Positions 33,877-43,019 of a stretch of DNA of 64,000 bases are shown here, in pieces. The notes below the pieces were generated by a model. That model saw only the letters and a list, made by a program, of their open reading frames with translations. It made no database searches and was not told the origin of the DNA. The stretch is from Paraburkholderia dioscoreae (GTDB lineage Bacteria; Pseudomonadota; Gammaproteobacteria; Burkholderiales; Burkholderiaceae): positions 1,798,001-1,862,000 of the forward strand of contig NZ_LR699553.1 of assembly GCF_902459535.1 (NCBI RefSeq). Reading direction: 5' to 3'. The stretch's first letter is position 1. Each line of letters starts with the position of its first letter. The position numbers and the translations under genes are program-made.

Positions 33877-34776
33877 TCACATCTGCGGATCGTTGACGGG
33901 GAAGGTGGGGCGTCCGTCCTTCGCCGGCAGACCCCACTTCTGCATCACACTTTGGTAGAACCCTTGCTGCTGCAACTTGATCAGGGCTTGCTGGAACGCA
34001 TGAGCGAGCCGCTTGCCGTTGTCGTCGACACCAAAGCCGATTCCGTATGACGAGAGGTCGTAGTAGTACACCGCCTGGTATTTGTCCGGAAACTTTTTGA
34101 TGTTGTAGTTCGCAGCGGGCGAGTCGACCCACACGGCCTGGCTTGCTTCGTTGGTCAGCGACATCAGCGTCATGTTGGTGTCCGGATACGTCGCGATCGA
34201 GATCGCTTTCTTGCCGTTCGCTACGCATTTGCTGCTCACTTCATTGGCCCGTTGCAGCGGCGCCGTGCCGCGCGGCAGCGCGATCCGCATCCCACATAGA
34301 TCGTCGAGTGATTTGAGCGTCAATTGCCGCTTAGGCGAGGCGACGATCGTCTGGCCAACGTTCAAGTAGTCGATGAACGTCACTTTGCTATGGCGCGACG
34401 GAAAATCGCCAAGCGACAACAGCACATCGAAGCGGTTCGCGGCGAGGCCCGGAATCAACGAATCGAACGATGCCTGCACGAACCTGATTTTCAACCCCAG
34501 AACTTTGGCCGCAGCAGAGACCAGATCGGGCGCGAAGCCCGCTACGTCGCCGTCTTCGTCGATGAACTTGACGGGTGCGATCTCCGGATTGACCGCAACC
34601 GTGATCGGTTGCTTCTGACGATAGAACTCCGGCACGAGCGCGGAAAGCTCGGGGCTTGCAGGTATGGAGTCGATATTCGGCGCGTCTTCGGCGAAAGATG
34701 GCGTAACGCTCAGGCCGAGCGTGGCGGCAACAGTGAGTCGTGCAACGATCCGGGTGAAACGAATGGGCGTGGTCAT
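33877..34776 (-). CDS. Amino-acid-type ABC transporter substrate-binding protein (family 3)
   Basis: The 299-residue protein has a signal peptide of about 29 residues (ending SFA-ED) and the bacterial extracellular solute-binding family 3 fold (ITVAVNPEIAPVKFIDEDGDVAGFAPDLVSAAAKVLG, then the dipeptide-site GDFPSRHSKVTFIDY). It should capture a polar amino-acid-like ligand in the periplasm. It is the last gene of a five-gene minus-strand operon (permease, ATPase, monooxygenase, flavin reductase, this gene). Confidence 0.88.
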   Translation of the reverse strand: MTTPIRFTRIVARLTVAATLGLSVTPSFAEDAPNIDSIPASPELSALVPEFYRQKQPITVAVNPEIAPVKFIDEDGDVAGFAPDLVSAAAKVLGLKIRFVQASFDSLIPGLAANRFDVLLSLGDFPSRHSKVTFIDYLNVGQTIVASPKRQLTLKSLDDLCGMRIALPRGTAPLQRANEVSSKCVANGKKAISIATYPDTNMTLMSLTNEASQAVWVDSPAANYNIKKFPDKYQAVYYYDLSSYGIGFGVDDNGKRLAHAFQQALIKLQQQGFYQSVMQKWGLPAKDGRPTFPVNDPQM

Positions 34777-34835
34777 TATGTAGGGATGGTTGGAACGGGG
34801 TTGACCGGACTAAAGCATATGTTCTGCTGTGGCGC

Positions 34836-35336
34836 TCATCGCGCTTCCACTGCCGCAGCCGCGAAATGACGCTGATGCCAGAACAGACAGTGCGCGGACG
34901 GGTCGTCGTGTGTCGATGAATCGGTGATCTCGCCGATAAAGATCGTATGCGAATACCCGTTGTGCGTCGCGATTACTTTGCAATCGAGAGAGACGACACT
35001 GCCGGTCAGCAACGGCGCGCCACTCTTGCCAGCTTTCCATTGCGCCGGATCGAAACGGGACGGCCCTTTCTCGGTGGCAAAGCGTTGCGCGACGTTCTTC
35101 TGGTCGGCGGACAGCAGATTGACGGCAAACACCTTAACGCGCAGGATCACGTCGTGTGCGCTCGCGCTTCGGTTTACGCAGGCGAGCACCGTCGGTGGAT
35201 CGGCTGACAGGCTGCACACCGATGTCGCGATCAGGCCGAACGGCGTGCCGCTTATAGCGGTCGTGATGACCGTGACGCCGTTGGTGAAGCGCGCCATCGC
35301 GTTGCGGAAAATTTCGTCGGTCGTGTCGGTGCTCAT
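34836..35336 (-). CDS. NAD(P)H:flavin oxidoreductase, HpaC/NtaB-like
   Basis: The 166-residue protein is a flavin reductase-like domain protein (MARFTNGVTVITT, GLIATSVCSLSADPPTVLACVNRSASAHD, FAVNLLSADQ). These small enzymes supply reduced FMN to a two-component monooxygenase. The gene immediately before it in the operon encodes such a monooxygenase, so they are probably partners. Confidence 0.88.
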   Translation of the reverse strand: MSTDTTDEIFRNAMARFTNGVTVITTAISGTPFGLIATSVCSLSADPPTVLACVNRSASAHDVILRVKVFAVNLLSADQKNVAQRFATEKGPSRFDPAQWKAGKSGAPLLTGSVVSLDCKVIATHNGYSHTIFIGEITDSSTHDDPSAHCLFWHQRHFAAAAVEAR

Positions 35337-35408
35337 GTGAAACGCCTCGCGTCAGAAAGGCACCGCTCCTTGGCAAGCGGCGCACGATACTTTTTTAGTC
35401 GCCGAAAT

Positions 35409-36731
35409 CTAATCGCCAAAGTGCAGGGGCTGCAGTCCGAGATTGCCCCTCAGCGTGCTCGCCTCGTACTCGGTGCGAAACAGTCCGCGCTTGCGCAGCT
35501 CGGGAAGAATGTATTGCGTCAGGTCGTCGACACCTTGCGGCAACGTCGCCGGGCAGATATTGAAGCCATCGGCAGCGCCGGCCCGGAACCACCTTTCCAT
35601 TTCGTCGACGATGTCTTCCGCGGTGCCGACGATCTGCCAGTTATTGCCCGAGGCCACGCGCTTGTACATCTGGCGGATCGTCAGGTTTTCCCTGTGCGCC
35701 AGCGCCAGCAGATTTTCCGCAATACTGCGCACACGCTGATTGCCGACATCGGGCACCGGGCCGTCTAGATCGTATTCGGACAGATCGCCGAGCACGCCGT
35801 ACAGAATGGCCAGTCCGCTAAGCGGATCGATCAGGTTTTGCAACTGATCGAACTTGTCCTGCGCTTCGCCGCGCGTCTTGCCGACATACAGTGTGACGCC
35901 GGGCATGATCAAAAGTTGATCCGGCCTGCGGCCGTATTTCGCAAGGCGGCCTTTGAGATCGTCATAGTAGGCCTTGGCGCCTTCCATGCCGCTTGCATTG
36001 CTATAGACGACATCGGCATAGCGCGCGGCAAGTTCGCGTCCCGCTTCGGCGGCACCGGCTTGCACGATGATGGGCCGGCCTTGCGGCGTGCGCGCGGAGT
36101 TCAGTGGGCCGCGCACCTTGAAGTGCTTGCCCTTGTGATCCGGCACGTGCAGCTTCGCCTCGTCATAGAAGACGCCGCTCGCCTTATCACGGATAAACGC
36201 GTCGTCTTCCCAGCTATCCCAGAGCTTCCTGACCACTTCGACGAATTCGTCCGCGCGCTCATAACGCTCGTCATAGCCGAGATGTTCGTCGCGGCTGAAA
36301 TTCCACGCTTCCTGCTGCGACCACGACGTGACGACGTTCCAGCCCGCGCGGCCGCCGCTGATATGGTCGATCGACGCATACTTGCGTGCGATATGGAAAG
36401 GCTCGTTGTACGTGGTCGAAGCCGTCGCGACGAGGCCGATATGCGACGTGCACGCGCCGATCGCCGCCAGCAAGGTCAGCGGTTCGAGTTCGGCATTCTT
36501 TGCGTCGCGGGCGAGCGATCCTTTAGGCGTATCGTTTGCGCGGATACCGATTCCGTCGGCAAAGAAAATCATGTCGAGTTTTGCTTCTTCGGCTTTCTTT
36601 GCAGTACGAAGAAAGTAATTGAAATCGATGGCGCCCGCTGCCGGCACATCCGGATGCCGCCATGCGGCCATGTGATAACCCAGATAGCGCATCGAGAGGC
36701 CAATTCTGATCTTTCCGTCTGTAGCAGTCAT
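35409..36731 (-). CDS. FMN-dependent monooxygenase, NtaA/SnaA/DszA family
   Basis: The 440-residue luciferase-like protein has the family stretch LTLLAAIGACTSHIGLVATASTTYNEPFHIARKYASIDHISGGRAGWNVVTS (about residues 83-134). It also has RPIIVQAGAAEAGRELAARYADVVYS near 225. Members use FMNH2 from a separate reductase to cleave C-N or C-S bonds (nitrilotriacetate, sulfones, S-substituted cysteines). The start is the ATG at 36729-36731, where similarity begins. The partner reductase and an amino-acid importer in the same operon suggest the substrate is an imported amino-acid derivative. Confidence 0.87.
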   Translation of the reverse strand: MTATDGKIRIGLSMRYLGYHMAAWRHPDVPAAGAIDFNYFLRTAKKAEEAKLDMIFFADGIGIRANDTPKGSLARDAKNAELEPLTLLAAIGACTSHIGLVATASTTYNEPFHIARKYASIDHISGGRAGWNVVTSWSQQEAWNFSRDEHLGYDERYERADEFVEVVRKLWDSWEDDAFIRDKASGVFYDEAKLHVPDHKGKHFKVRGPLNSARTPQGRPIIVQAGAAEAGRELAARYADVVYSNASGMEGAKAYYDDLKGRLAKYGRRPDQLLIMPGVTLYVGKTRGEAQDKFDQLQNLIDPLSGLAILYGVLGDLSEYDLDGPVPDVGNQRVRSIAENLLALAHRENLTIRQMYKRVASGNNWQIVGTAEDIVDEMERWFRAGAADGFNICPATLPQGVDDLTQYILPELRKRGLFRTEYEASTLRGNLGLQPLHFGD

Positions 36732-36780
36732 TTTTACAATCCCGATCGAAGTTTCCAAAACACCGGTTAACCGCCATGCG

Positions 36781-37584
36781 CTAGGTGCGCAGGCTGGAAA
36801 GAAAGCGTTTGCAGCGTTCGGTGCCGCCGCCATTGAAGATGTGGGCCGGTGTGCCCTCATCGACGATGCGGCCGCCGTCCATCAGCACCACGCGGCTCGC
36901 CACCTTGCGCGCAAATTCCATCTCGTGCGTGACGACGACCATCGTGGTGCCCGCGAGCGCCAGCTCCCTGATCACGTTGAGCACTTCGTTGACGAGTTCC
37001 GGATCGAGCGCACTGGTCGGCTCGTCGAACAGCATCACTTCTGGTTCCATTGCGAGCGCGCGTGCAATCGCGACGCGCTGCTTCTGTCCGCCGGACAGTT
37101 CGGCCGGGTAGTGGTGCATCCGGTCCGCGAGTCCAACGCGCGACAGCAGATACTTGCCGCGCTCCATCACGTCGCGCTTGCGCTTGCGCCCGACAATGCA
37201 CGGGCCGGCCAGCACGTTGTCGAGCGCCGAATAGTGCGGGAACAGATGGAAGCCCTGAAAGACCATGCCGAAGTAACGGCGTTGCTGATCGAGTGTTTTC
37301 TTCGGCAGGCGCACGCACCGCGTACCGCGCATTTCTGTGCCGAGCACTTCGCCCTTGAAGGTGATGCTGCCGGCGTCGATCAATTCGAGCATATTGATGC
37401 AGCGAAGCAGTGTGCTCTTGCCCGAACCGGACGGCCCGATCATCGCAACGACTTCGCCTTTGGACAGCGAGAAGTCCACGGCATCCAGCGCGGTGAAGTC
37501 GCCGAACTGCTTCGTGACGGCGCGCATGTCGAGAAAGCGTGTCGTGTCGTTCATCGCCGATGTGTCCTCGTGGATCGCGTTCAC
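36781..37584 (-). CDS. Polar amino-acid ABC transporter ATPase, HisP/GlnQ type
   Basis: The 267-residue ATPase has Walker A GPSGSGKSTLLR, signature LSGGQKQRVAIARAL, Walker B VMLFDEPTSALDP and H-loop VVVTHEMEFARKVA. The GTG start at 37582-37584 overlaps the permease stop (GTGA); an ATG ten codons later with gagga upstream is an alternative start. Confidence 0.92.
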   Translation of the reverse strand: MNAIHEDTSAMNDTTRFLDMRAVTKQFGDFTALDAVDFSLSKGEVVAMIGPSGSGKSTLLRCINMLELIDAGSITFKGEVLGTEMRGTRCVRLPKKTLDQQRRYFGMVFQGFHLFPHYSALDNVLAGPCIVGRKRKRDVMERGKYLLSRVGLADRMHHYPAELSGGQKQRVAIARALAMEPEVMLFDEPTSALDPELVNEVLNVIRELALAGTTMVVVTHEMEFARKVASRVVLMDGGRIVDEGTPAHIFNGGGTERCKRFLSSLRT

Positions 37585-38519
37585 GTCCGCACTCCTTTCC
37601 TGAAGTGACGTTCAAGCAGACTCTGCGCCGCCATTGCGAGGCTCGTCAGCGCCAGATACCAGATACAGGCGACGGTCAGCAGCGGAATCGTTTCGAAGTT
37701 GGTCGCGTAGATCAACTGCACGGTCGTCAGGAGTTCGACGTAACCGATCACCGTGACGAGCGACGTGTTCTTGAACATCGTGATCAGTTCGTTGGCGAGC
37801 GGCGGAATGATGATGCGCACCGCTTGCGGCATGACCACATGCCACATCGTGTGGAAATCGCTCATGCCGATCGCCTTGCAGGCTTCGCGCTGTCCGCGAT
37901 CGACGGCTGAGACGCCGCCGCGAAAAATTTCCGCGCTATAGCCGCCGAGGTACATCGCGAGACCGATCACGGCCGCGCTGAAGCGCGAGATGATCTGGTT
38001 GGTGTCGATGTCGAACAGATTCGCGTGAAGGAACGGCAGCGGCAGATAGAGCCGCGGAATCAGCGCCGACAGAAAGAACAGCAACAGCAGCATTGCTAGC
38101 GGCGGCGTCGCGCGGATGATCCAGATGTACACGTAACCGGCGGCGCGCAGCACTGCGTTGTCGGCCATCCGGCAGGCGGCGATCACGACCCCAAAACACA
38201 GGCCAAGCGCGCTCGACGACGCGGTGAGGACCAGCGTATTCCCTAATCCCTTCAGCACGCGCTTGTTGAACAGGTAATGGGCGACGATGTCCCATTGCCA
38301 GCGCGGGTTGTCTACCACCAGTTCGACGAACAGGATGACGACGACAAGTAGCATGGCGTACCAGAACCAGTCGGATTTCTTCGGGCGCGCGTGAATGCGC
38401 AAGCCCGCAGGCTGCTGCACGGCGGCCCTGTACGCTTCGCCATTTTGCCGGCGGGCGACCGGCGTCTCCGTGAAAAACGCAGCGGCGTCCTGCATGTCTT
38501 TTCGAGCTTCAATGTCCAC
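37581..38519 (-). CDS. Polar amino-acid ABC transporter permease
   Basis: The 312-residue protein has an N-terminal cytoplasmic tail of about 50 residues and then the HisM/GlnP-type permease with its EAA loop (AVDRGQREACKAIGMSDFHTMWHVVMPQAVRIIIPPLANELI). It probably acts as a homodimer because no second permease gene is present. The GTG start has gagga upstream. It is the first gene of the operon and is divergent from a LysR regulator. Confidence 0.9.
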   Translation of the reverse strand: MDIEARKDMQDAAAFFTETPVARRQNGEAYRAAVQQPAGLRIHARPKKSDWFWYAMLLVVVILFVELVVDNPRWQWDIVAHYLFNKRVLKGLGNTLVLTASSSALGLCFGVVIAACRMADNAVLRAAGYVYIWIIRATPPLAMLLLLFFLSALIPRLYLPLPFLHANLFDIDTNQIISRFSAAVIGLAMYLGGYSAEIFRGGVSAVDRGQREACKAIGMSDFHTMWHVVMPQAVRIIIPPLANELITMFKNTSLVTVIGYVELLTTVQLIYATNFETIPLLTVACIWYLALTSLAMAAQSLLERHFRKGVRT

Positions 38520-38594
38520 TGGCCTGTCCTCGTGAAGCAGTCGTTTTGAAAGGCGCGCAATGCGTCGATGAAGCGACTATAGGCAGGCAAAACT

Positions 38595-38640
38595 ATTACA
38601 TCTAGTACAATTTTGTTCGTTTGATCCTACTCTATGTAAT
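38595..38640. promoter_or_regulatory. Candidate LysR control site in the divergent promoter
   Basis: Inverted seven-base arms ATTACAT (38595-38601) and ATGTAAT (38634-38640) sit in an A+T-rich patch between the permease and LysR genes. The centre-to-centre spacing of 39 bp fits two LysR half-sites on one helix face. A single pair is suggestive only. Confidence 0.4.
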
Positions 38641-38708
38641 GCCCTAAAATCGCTGCACGGTGGCTTTCAACACCACCGCGTTGCGCCAATAATCGGGGAG
38701 ACAGGCTC

Positions 38709-39638
38709 GTGGCCAGGCTCAATGCCAAGCAGATGGAAGTGTTCGTCGCGGTGATGACGCACGGCTCGATCACCGCCGCCGGACAGCGCCTTAACGTATC
38801 GCAACCGGCCGTGAGCCGGATGATCGAGCGCTTCGAGCAGGAGGCCGGTTTCGTCGCTTTCGAGCGGCGCCGAGGCAAGCTGGTGCCGACGCCAGAAGCG
38901 GAAATTTTCTTCGCCGAAGTCACGCAGGTATATCGCGGCCTCGATTACCTGAACGATGTAGCGAGAGAAATCGGCACCATGCGGCGCGGCTATTTGCGCG
39001 TCGGCGTATTTCCCGCATTCGCCGAGGGCTGGATCACTGAACGGATCACACGCTATGTCGCGGGGCGTGAGGAACTGCTGACGTCGCTGGAGCCGATGTC
39101 GACCGATAGCGTGATCGAAGCCGTGTCGCGGCAGACCATCGATCTCGGTATCGCGCTGCGCGCATCCGATCGCGAGGGGTTGCGTAGCGAGGAAATCGCC
39201 AGTTCGGAGATTGTCTGCATTCTGCCCAAAGGGCACCGCCTGACTGGACGACCTGTGTTGCAGCCAACCGATCTGTCCGGCGAAGACTTCATTTCGATGG
39301 CCGCCAAGGTGAAGGCGCGCACGTCGATCGATGCGGTGTTCGATTCGAGCGGCGTCGAGCGACGCATTCGCGCGGAGACCCCGTGGGCATCGACGGTCTG
39401 CCATATGGTGGCGCATGGTCTGGGCGTCGGGCTCGTGATCCGCGAGTCGGCGCTCGAGTTCGCGCATCTGGGCTATCACATCGCCGCGTTCAAGCCGCGC
39501 ATCGACTATCGCGCGTATCTGATTACGTCGACCGCTCGCCCGTTGTCTACGGCGGCAAACGGGTTTCGCGACATGCTACTGCTCGAATTCAACCAGGCAA
39601 AGAAAACACCGCGGGCGCCGAAGCGTTGCCCGACCTGA
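38709..39638 (+). CDS. LysR-family regulator of the transporter/monooxygenase operon
   Basis: The 309-residue protein has an N-terminal LysR helix-turn-helix (MEVFVAVMTHGSITAAGQRLNVSQPAVSRMIERFEQE, residues about 9-45) and a substrate-binding domain. The GTG start has ggggag at good spacing. It is divergent from the amino-acid transporter operon and very probably controls it; the inducer is unknown, likely the transported compound or a product. Confidence 0.88.
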   Translation: MARLNAKQMEVFVAVMTHGSITAAGQRLNVSQPAVSRMIERFEQEAGFVAFERRRGKLVPTPEAEIFFAEVTQVYRGLDYLNDVAREIGTMRRGYLRVGVFPAFAEGWITERITRYVAGREELLTSLEPMSTDSVIEAVSRQTIDLGIALRASDREGLRSEEIASSEIVCILPKGHRLTGRPVLQPTDLSGEDFISMAAKVKARTSIDAVFDSSGVERRIRAETPWASTVCHMVAHGLGVGLVIRESALEFAHLGYHIAAFKPRIDYRAYLITSTARPLSTAANGFRDMLLLEFNQAKKTPRAPKRCPT

Positions 39639-39973
39639 CAAAAAAGCCATGGCCCGCGTCAACAGGACGATGGGCTCACAGCTACTGCGCAGAACGCAAA
39701 TACGCGGACGCGAATAAGCGAAGTTGATTAGTCGCTCAGCGCCGAATTGCTGAAGCTCAGGCTGCCGATTTCGACGTCTCTTACTGGAATCCTGCTTTCA
39801 ATGGTCTATGTTATAGCCTGCGGTTTGCTTGCATTGGAACGATATCGCACTGCTCTGTTTTAGACGTCGCAACCTCGGCCTGATAAGGTGTATTAACCTG
39901 CCTGCGACTTCCACAGACTCAGTTCGACCCAACGGATTGTCTACTGTTGTTGGATTCAGCGCCCGCTCCAGCC
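39639..39973. other. Gene-free stretch
   Basis: These 335 bases lie between the LysR gene and the NTF2-like gene, which point towards each other. They are less GC-rich than the neighbours from 39740 on. I see no open frame with a start signal, no hairpin with a T-tract and no repeat. Confidence 0.4.
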
Positions 39974-40369
39974 TTAAAGTTCGGAGGCCCGTGCCAGTGC
40001 AAGCGTGTCGATGTACTCCCGGATGTTCGTCACTTTGCCATTTCGAACGGTAATGGCGAAGACCCAATCGTCCTCGAACGTCCTATTCGTGGCTTTGACT
40101 CTGCCGGTGGCGAAGCCGACAACCAGAACCCGGTCGCCCTGCGCTACGAATTCGGGGGGCTGTGGGTATGACGTTTCCACCATTTCGGAAGCCTTTTGAA
40201 GCAGATCCGCCAATCCCTCGTGTCTGCGGTGTGTGCCAGCCAGCGCCCACTCGCCCGGAATGACCCACTCAATGTCTTCGGCACAAATCGCCAGCAGACC
40301 TTGCTTGTCGCCGCGGCTCATTGCTGCAAAAAAATCCTTCACAATCTGGACATTCTCTTGCGTGCTCAT
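39974..40369 (-). CDS. NTF2-like (SnoaL-type) protein
   Basis: The 131-residue protein has the SnoaL/NTF2 pattern (VQIVKDFFAAMSRGDKQGLLAICAEDIEWVIPGEWALAGTHRRHEGLADLL, then DRVLVVGFATGRVKATNRTFEDDWVFAITVRNGKVTNIREYIDT). Such proteins form a cone-shaped pocket and include isomerases, dehydratases and orphan proteins; the function here is unknown. The ATG at 40367-40369 has ggagag upstream. The frame is also open upstream into a truncated oxidoreductase fragment, but the ribosome binding site marks this start. Confidence 0.8.
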   Translation of the reverse strand: MSTQENVQIVKDFFAAMSRGDKQGLLAICAEDIEWVIPGEWALAGTHRRHEGLADLLQKASEMVETSYPQPPEFVAQGDRVLVVGFATGRVKATNRTFEDDWVFAITVRNGKVTNIREYIDTLALARASEL

Positions 40370-40621
40370 CGAAATCTCTCCATTTCTGTTGCATCTGATC
40401 GTGTCCGATCTAGTCGGACGTGATCGAAATAGATCCGCGACTGGGGCAAGCGAGGGAACGATCGCATCCCTGAAGTCGATCGTGGGTCCGATCGCGGCCG
40501 CGGCGGATGCAAAGCTTTCAGGGTCGCGAGTGGTTGCAACTGACACTTCGATGCCGCTTCGGGCAAACGCCCTGGCCAGCGCCTGGCCGATCTTGCCGAA
40601 GCCGATAATTGCGTAGCTCAT
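40370..40621 (-). pseudogene. N-terminal fragment of an NADP-dependent oxidoreductase (PF03807 family)
   Basis: From the ATG at 40619-40621 about 65 residues read as a nucleotide-binding start, MSYAIIGFGKIGQALARAFA, followed by VATTRDPESFASAAAAIG. The fold then stops and the frame runs into the NTF2-like gene. A full protein of this F420-dependent NADP-reductase-like family has about 210 residues, so the last two thirds are missing. Confidence 0.65.
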
Positions 40622-40691
40622 ATATTTTCCTTCAGTTTGCCGAGCCTTACGGCGCTCCGGATAATCGAGTGGAGCGCCGTAGGGCGTAGCG

Positions 40692-41426
40692 TCAGAGTTG
40701 CGCCAGGCCGCCGTCGACAGCGACCTCGCTGGCGGTCATGAAGCTGCTGTCCGACGACGCGAGAAAGGCGGCCACGGCCCCGATCTCCGACGGATTGGCC
40801 ATGCGCTGGAGCGGAGTCATAGCGGCGTAGACCTTCTGGCCTTCTTCGCCGAGCGCAGCCTTCGCGAGTTCTGTCGCCGTCGCCCCGGGTGACAGCACGT
40901 TCACCCGGATGCCGGTGCCCTTCAGATCCTCCGCCCAGGTCCGCGCGAGGTTGCGCACTGCCGCCTTGCTCGCGCTGTAGGCGCTCATTCCCGGGGCGCC
41001 TGTGGTGCCGGCGCTCGATCCGGTCAGGATTATCGAACCGCCCTGGCCCATCAGCGGCAGCGCCTTCTGGACCGTGAAGATCGTACCCTTCACATTGGTG
41101 TCGAAGGTTTCGTCAATGTGCTCGGCGGTGATCTTGCCGAGCGCAAGCTGGCTTCCCGCCCCGGCATTGGCGAAGACGATGTCGAGGGTTCCGCGCTCGG
41201 CCTTCACCGCCGCGTAGAGTCGGTCGAGGTCGGCCTCATCCGAGACCGAGCCCTTCACCGCGCGGGCATTGGGGCCGAGCTCGGCCACAGCGGCGTCGAG
41301 CGCTTCCTGCCGGCGGCCGTAGATGAAGACGAAGGCGCCCTCCTCGATAAAGCGCTTTGCTGCGGCGCGGCCGATGCCGGTAGCGCCGCCGGTGATCACA
41401 GCGGTCTTTCCATTCAGTCTGGTCAT
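40692..41426 (-). CDS. Short-chain dehydrogenase/reductase
   Basis: The 244-residue classical SDR has TGGATGIG (nucleotide binding), NAGAG, Ser in ILTGSSAG, the catalytic YSASK (MSAYSASKAAVRN) and the C-terminal EVAVDGG. It should be an active NAD(P)H oxidoreductase of unknown substrate. The ATG at 41424-41426 has ggaagg nine bases upstream. It is divergent from an HxlR regulator, with a direct repeat between them that may be the operator. Confidence 0.88.
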   Translation of the reverse strand: MTRLNGKTAVITGGATGIGRAAAKRFIEEGAFVFIYGRRQEALDAAVAELGPNARAVKGSVSDEADLDRLYAAVKAERGTLDIVFANAGAGSQLALGKITAEHIDETFDTNVKGTIFTVQKALPLMGQGGSIILTGSSAGTTGAPGMSAYSASKAAVRNLARTWAEDLKGTGIRVNVLSPGATATELAKAALGEEGQKVYAAMTPLQRMANPSEIGAVAAFLASSDSSFMTASEVAVDGGLAQL

Positions 41427-41481
41427 GTCGTGCATCCTTCCTTGGAGTTGTACGGAAGCAGGGAACTGCTGGCTTGAGATC

Positions 41482-41530
41482 AGTATGCAGTTCTGATAAC
41501 CTACGGACAAGTATGCACCTTTTGGTAACC
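41482..41530. promoter_or_regulatory. Direct repeat between the SDR and HxlR genes
   Basis: Two copies of AGTATGCA followed by 7-8 bases and TAACC occur at 41482-41501 and 41510-41530, offset by 28-29 bp. The pair occupies the 111-bp divergent promoter. HxlR proteins often bind repeated elements here, so an operator is likely. Confidence 0.5.
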
Positions 41531-41537
41531 ATGAAAA

Positions 41538-41906
41538 ATGACTGACTGTTCTCAAAATTGCGGGGGTCGCTACTCCTACGGGCTCGCCGCCACGCTCAGC
41601 ATCATCGCGGGCAAGTGGAAGCCGCTGATCCTGTACTTTCTGCTCGACGGCCCGAAGCGCTACGGCGAGCTCAAGCGCAACGTCCACGGCGTCAGCGCAA
41701 AGGTGCTGATCCAGCAATTGAAGGAACTGGAAGCCGATCGCGTGCTGGCGCGGACCGACTACAAGGAGGTGCCACCGCGCGTGGACTACGCGCTGACCCC
41801 GCTCGGACGCAGTCTGGCCGACAGGATTGTCCCGCTGTGCACTTGGGGAACCGAGAACATGGCAGAAATGGTGAGCATTCTCGCCGAGCGAGACCGTTTG
41901 CTTTAG
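41538..41906 (+). CDS. HxlR-family regulator
   Basis: The 122-residue winged-helix protein has the HxlR pattern (YSYGLAATLSIIAGKWKPLILYFLLDGPKRYGELKRNVHGVSAKVLIQQLKELEADRV, then YALTPLGRSL). Cys4 and Cys8 lie near the N-terminus, as in redox- or electrophile-sensing HxlR members. It is divergent from the SDR gene, which it probably controls. Confidence 0.88.
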   Translation: MTDCSQNCGGRYSYGLAATLSIIAGKWKPLILYFLLDGPKRYGELKRNVHGVSAKVLIQQLKELEADRVLARTDYKEVPPRVDYALTPLGRSLADRIVPLCTWGTENMAEMVSILAERDRLL

Positions 41907-42175
41907 CAGGACGCTGAAGAACCGCTGAGTCATACGACCCTCCGCGTTCGTAGGAGGGCGGCAGGTGGAATTCCTCCGCACAGAAGTCGGACGGTCTCTA
42001 CTCCCTTGACCTGCCGCAGGATTTCCAGGCCGAGCCGCCGCAGCGTGTAGATCCCACGCTCTTCGGCGCGATTTCATATGGCCGAAAAGCCGAGTTGGTC
42101 GATGAGAACGACGTGAGAGACGTGTTGTTCCCAGTGGTGTCGTGGACCTGCCGGTGAGGACGAGGTGTCGGTGAT

Positions 42176-42815
42176 TCAGCCGACATCGACCTTCAAGGCG
42201 ATGTCGAAGGTGCCGGCGCCGTTTTTGGCCAGACCGATGAGCATCAGGCCAAGCGACTCGAGCGTCTGGGCCATATGTAGGCCGCCGACATCGAACGGAC
42301 GAAGGCCGAGACTCTCGATGAAGGTTGAGACGCGCGCCTTGGCCTCCGGATCGTCGGCCGCGATGAACGCGTCGAGGCGCCCACCCCGAGCAAGGACGGG
42401 TCCGAAGAGGGTGTTGAACGCCTTCACGACATGCGCGCCGACGGGGGCGCCCCTGGCGATCTCCTGCGCAGCAGAACTGCCGGCGGGGGTGACGAGGCCC
42501 GTGGCGTCGGGGGAGATCGGGTTGGTGATATCGATGATCACCTTGCCGTCGAGCGCTTTCCTGTACTCGGCCACCACCGCCGCCGCACCGTTGTACGGCA
42601 CGGCGAGGATGACGATGTCGCCCGCTGGCGCGGCGCCGTACGTCCCTGTGGTCGCTCCGGCTGCGAGCTGGTCGGCCAGCGCCCGCGCCCTGGCGGGGGT
42701 CGCGGCTGATTACCTCGACGGTGTACCCAGCCTTGGCGGTACGGCCGCCGATCGCCGCGGCCATGCCTCCCGAGCCGATGATGCTAATAGTGCGGATAGT
42801 GCGGATAGTGCTCAT
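42176..42815 (-). pseudogene. NADP-dependent oxidoreductase (PF03807 family) with a frameshift
   Basis: The first 40 residues (TISIIGSGGMAAAIGG, then VEVISRDP) and the last 141 (starting at AVPYNGAAAVVAEY) are in different frames. An extra G in the run at 42695-42699 explains it: removing one base gives one 212-residue protein with GxGxxG, DITNP, and AHVVKAFNTLFG. The family includes NADPH:F420 reductase-like proteins. The start also contains a nine-base tandem repeat giving IRTIRT that a paralogue at 44014 lacks. A sequencing error in the G run cannot be excluded. Confidence 0.7.
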
Positions 42816-43019
42816 GTGCAGATTCCTCGTGAGTTGGGGTCTTGCTCCGTAGTCTTTAACCGGGGCATCCCCCGGCTAATATTTCGTGTGTGGCGAGCTG
42901 CGTGCGTCATCCCTCATGACATCCCCGGGTCGACAGAATCTTTGGTCGAACGGATCACGGCATCGCGACATCGCTGTCCGCCGGGCTCGTTGCGACCCGG
43001 CTCCCTGCCTCAGCTCGAC

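Noticed and set aside
41907..42175. Possible gene remnant between the HxlR gene and the frameshifted oxidoreductase
   Set aside because: One frame reads vaguely protein-like (TLRRLGLEILRQVKGVE) but I could not match it to a family; too little to call.
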